From the NCBI RefSeq assembly GCF_023701695.1, contig NZ_JAJOZC010000001.1:6137894-6201893 (forward strand): 64,000 nt of DNA. The letters run 5' to 3'. This DNA comes from Streptomyces sp. RKAG290. Its GTDB lineage: Bacteria > Actinomycetota > Actinomycetes > Streptomycetales > Streptomycetaceae. Every line of letters starts with the position of its first letter. Within the stretch, counting starts at the first letter, position 1. Positions 63,949 through 64,000 of this stretch are shown piece after piece. Under the pieces are notes generated by a model. The model ran no database searches and was not told the DNA's origin. It saw only the letters and a program-made list of their open reading frames with translations. The position numbers were made by a program, and so were the translations under genes.

Positions 63949-64000
63949 TGAACACTATCGGTCGATGCCGACCCGTGCTTGACCGCAGGAGAAGTCTGCG

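Overview
This is a high-GC actinobacterial chromosome segment, almost certainly Streptomyces. The signs are very GC-rich codon third positions, many ATGA/GTGA start-stop overlaps and leaderless-looking starts, a chaplin pair (chpH plus a long chpC-like gene with a LAHTG sorting signal), mycothiol genes (mshC, S-(hydroxymethyl)mycothiol dehydrogenase), an F420-type luciferase-family oxidoreductase, and the glycerol operon gylR-glpF-glpK-glpD. From memory, the core order follows the S. coelicolor SCO168x to SCO1658 region in descending order (gntP/K/R, chpH, chpC, the SCO1664 family, mshC, the parJ position, glpD/K/F, gylR). Carbohydrate and accessory genes are inserted into it.

Layout. 1-8.5 kb: a NamZ-type muramidase (cut by the window edge); a putative acyl-CoA regulon (SDR, acyl-CoA ligase and TetR on +; phosphotransferase and acyl-CoA dehydrogenase on -) whose two promoter regions share an 18-bp motif; a broken LysR gene; glucarate dehydratase. 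8.5-17 kb: quinone-type oxidoreductase, Nudix, DUF202 pair, DMT permease, FAD dehydrogenase, FUSC-like membrane protein, ASCH protein, and a molybdopterin oxidoreductase with its cytochrome b partner. 17-26 kb: gluconate kinase/permease/regulator, a TetR/APC permease/amidohydrolase set, and a two-gene formaldehyde detoxification operon. 26-34 kb: RluA-type pseudouridine synthase, rhamnogalacturonan acetylesterase, GH2 beta-galactosidase, oleate hydratase, tRNA-Leu(GAG), M20 peptidase. 35-42 kb: chaplins, small conserved proteins, a RecD-like protein that has lost its ATPase motifs, aldo/keto reductase, F420-type oxidoreductase, ferritin-like protein. 42.7-52 kb: CorA, then a conserved actinobacterial block (histidine phosphatase, DUF3090, PI3/4-kinase-like SCO1664 family, mshC, PAC2/ParJ), interrupted by a secreted GH31 enzyme. 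52-58.7 kb: a fuconate-type sugar acid operon with its ABC importer and a FadR-family regulator sharing a 12-bp operator. 58.9-64 kb: the gyl operon.

Three points deserve most attention. (1) Three copies of a short inverted-repeat element (71-158 bp, CTAG-flanked) each sit exactly on the TAG stop codon of a minus-strand gene. (2) Six genes each lack exactly one base, in or beside a G/C run, which looks like a systematic sequencing error. (3) The phosphatase/DUF3090/PI-kinase-like/mshC/PAC2 neighbourhood looks like an uncharacterised phosphorylation module tied to mycothiol.
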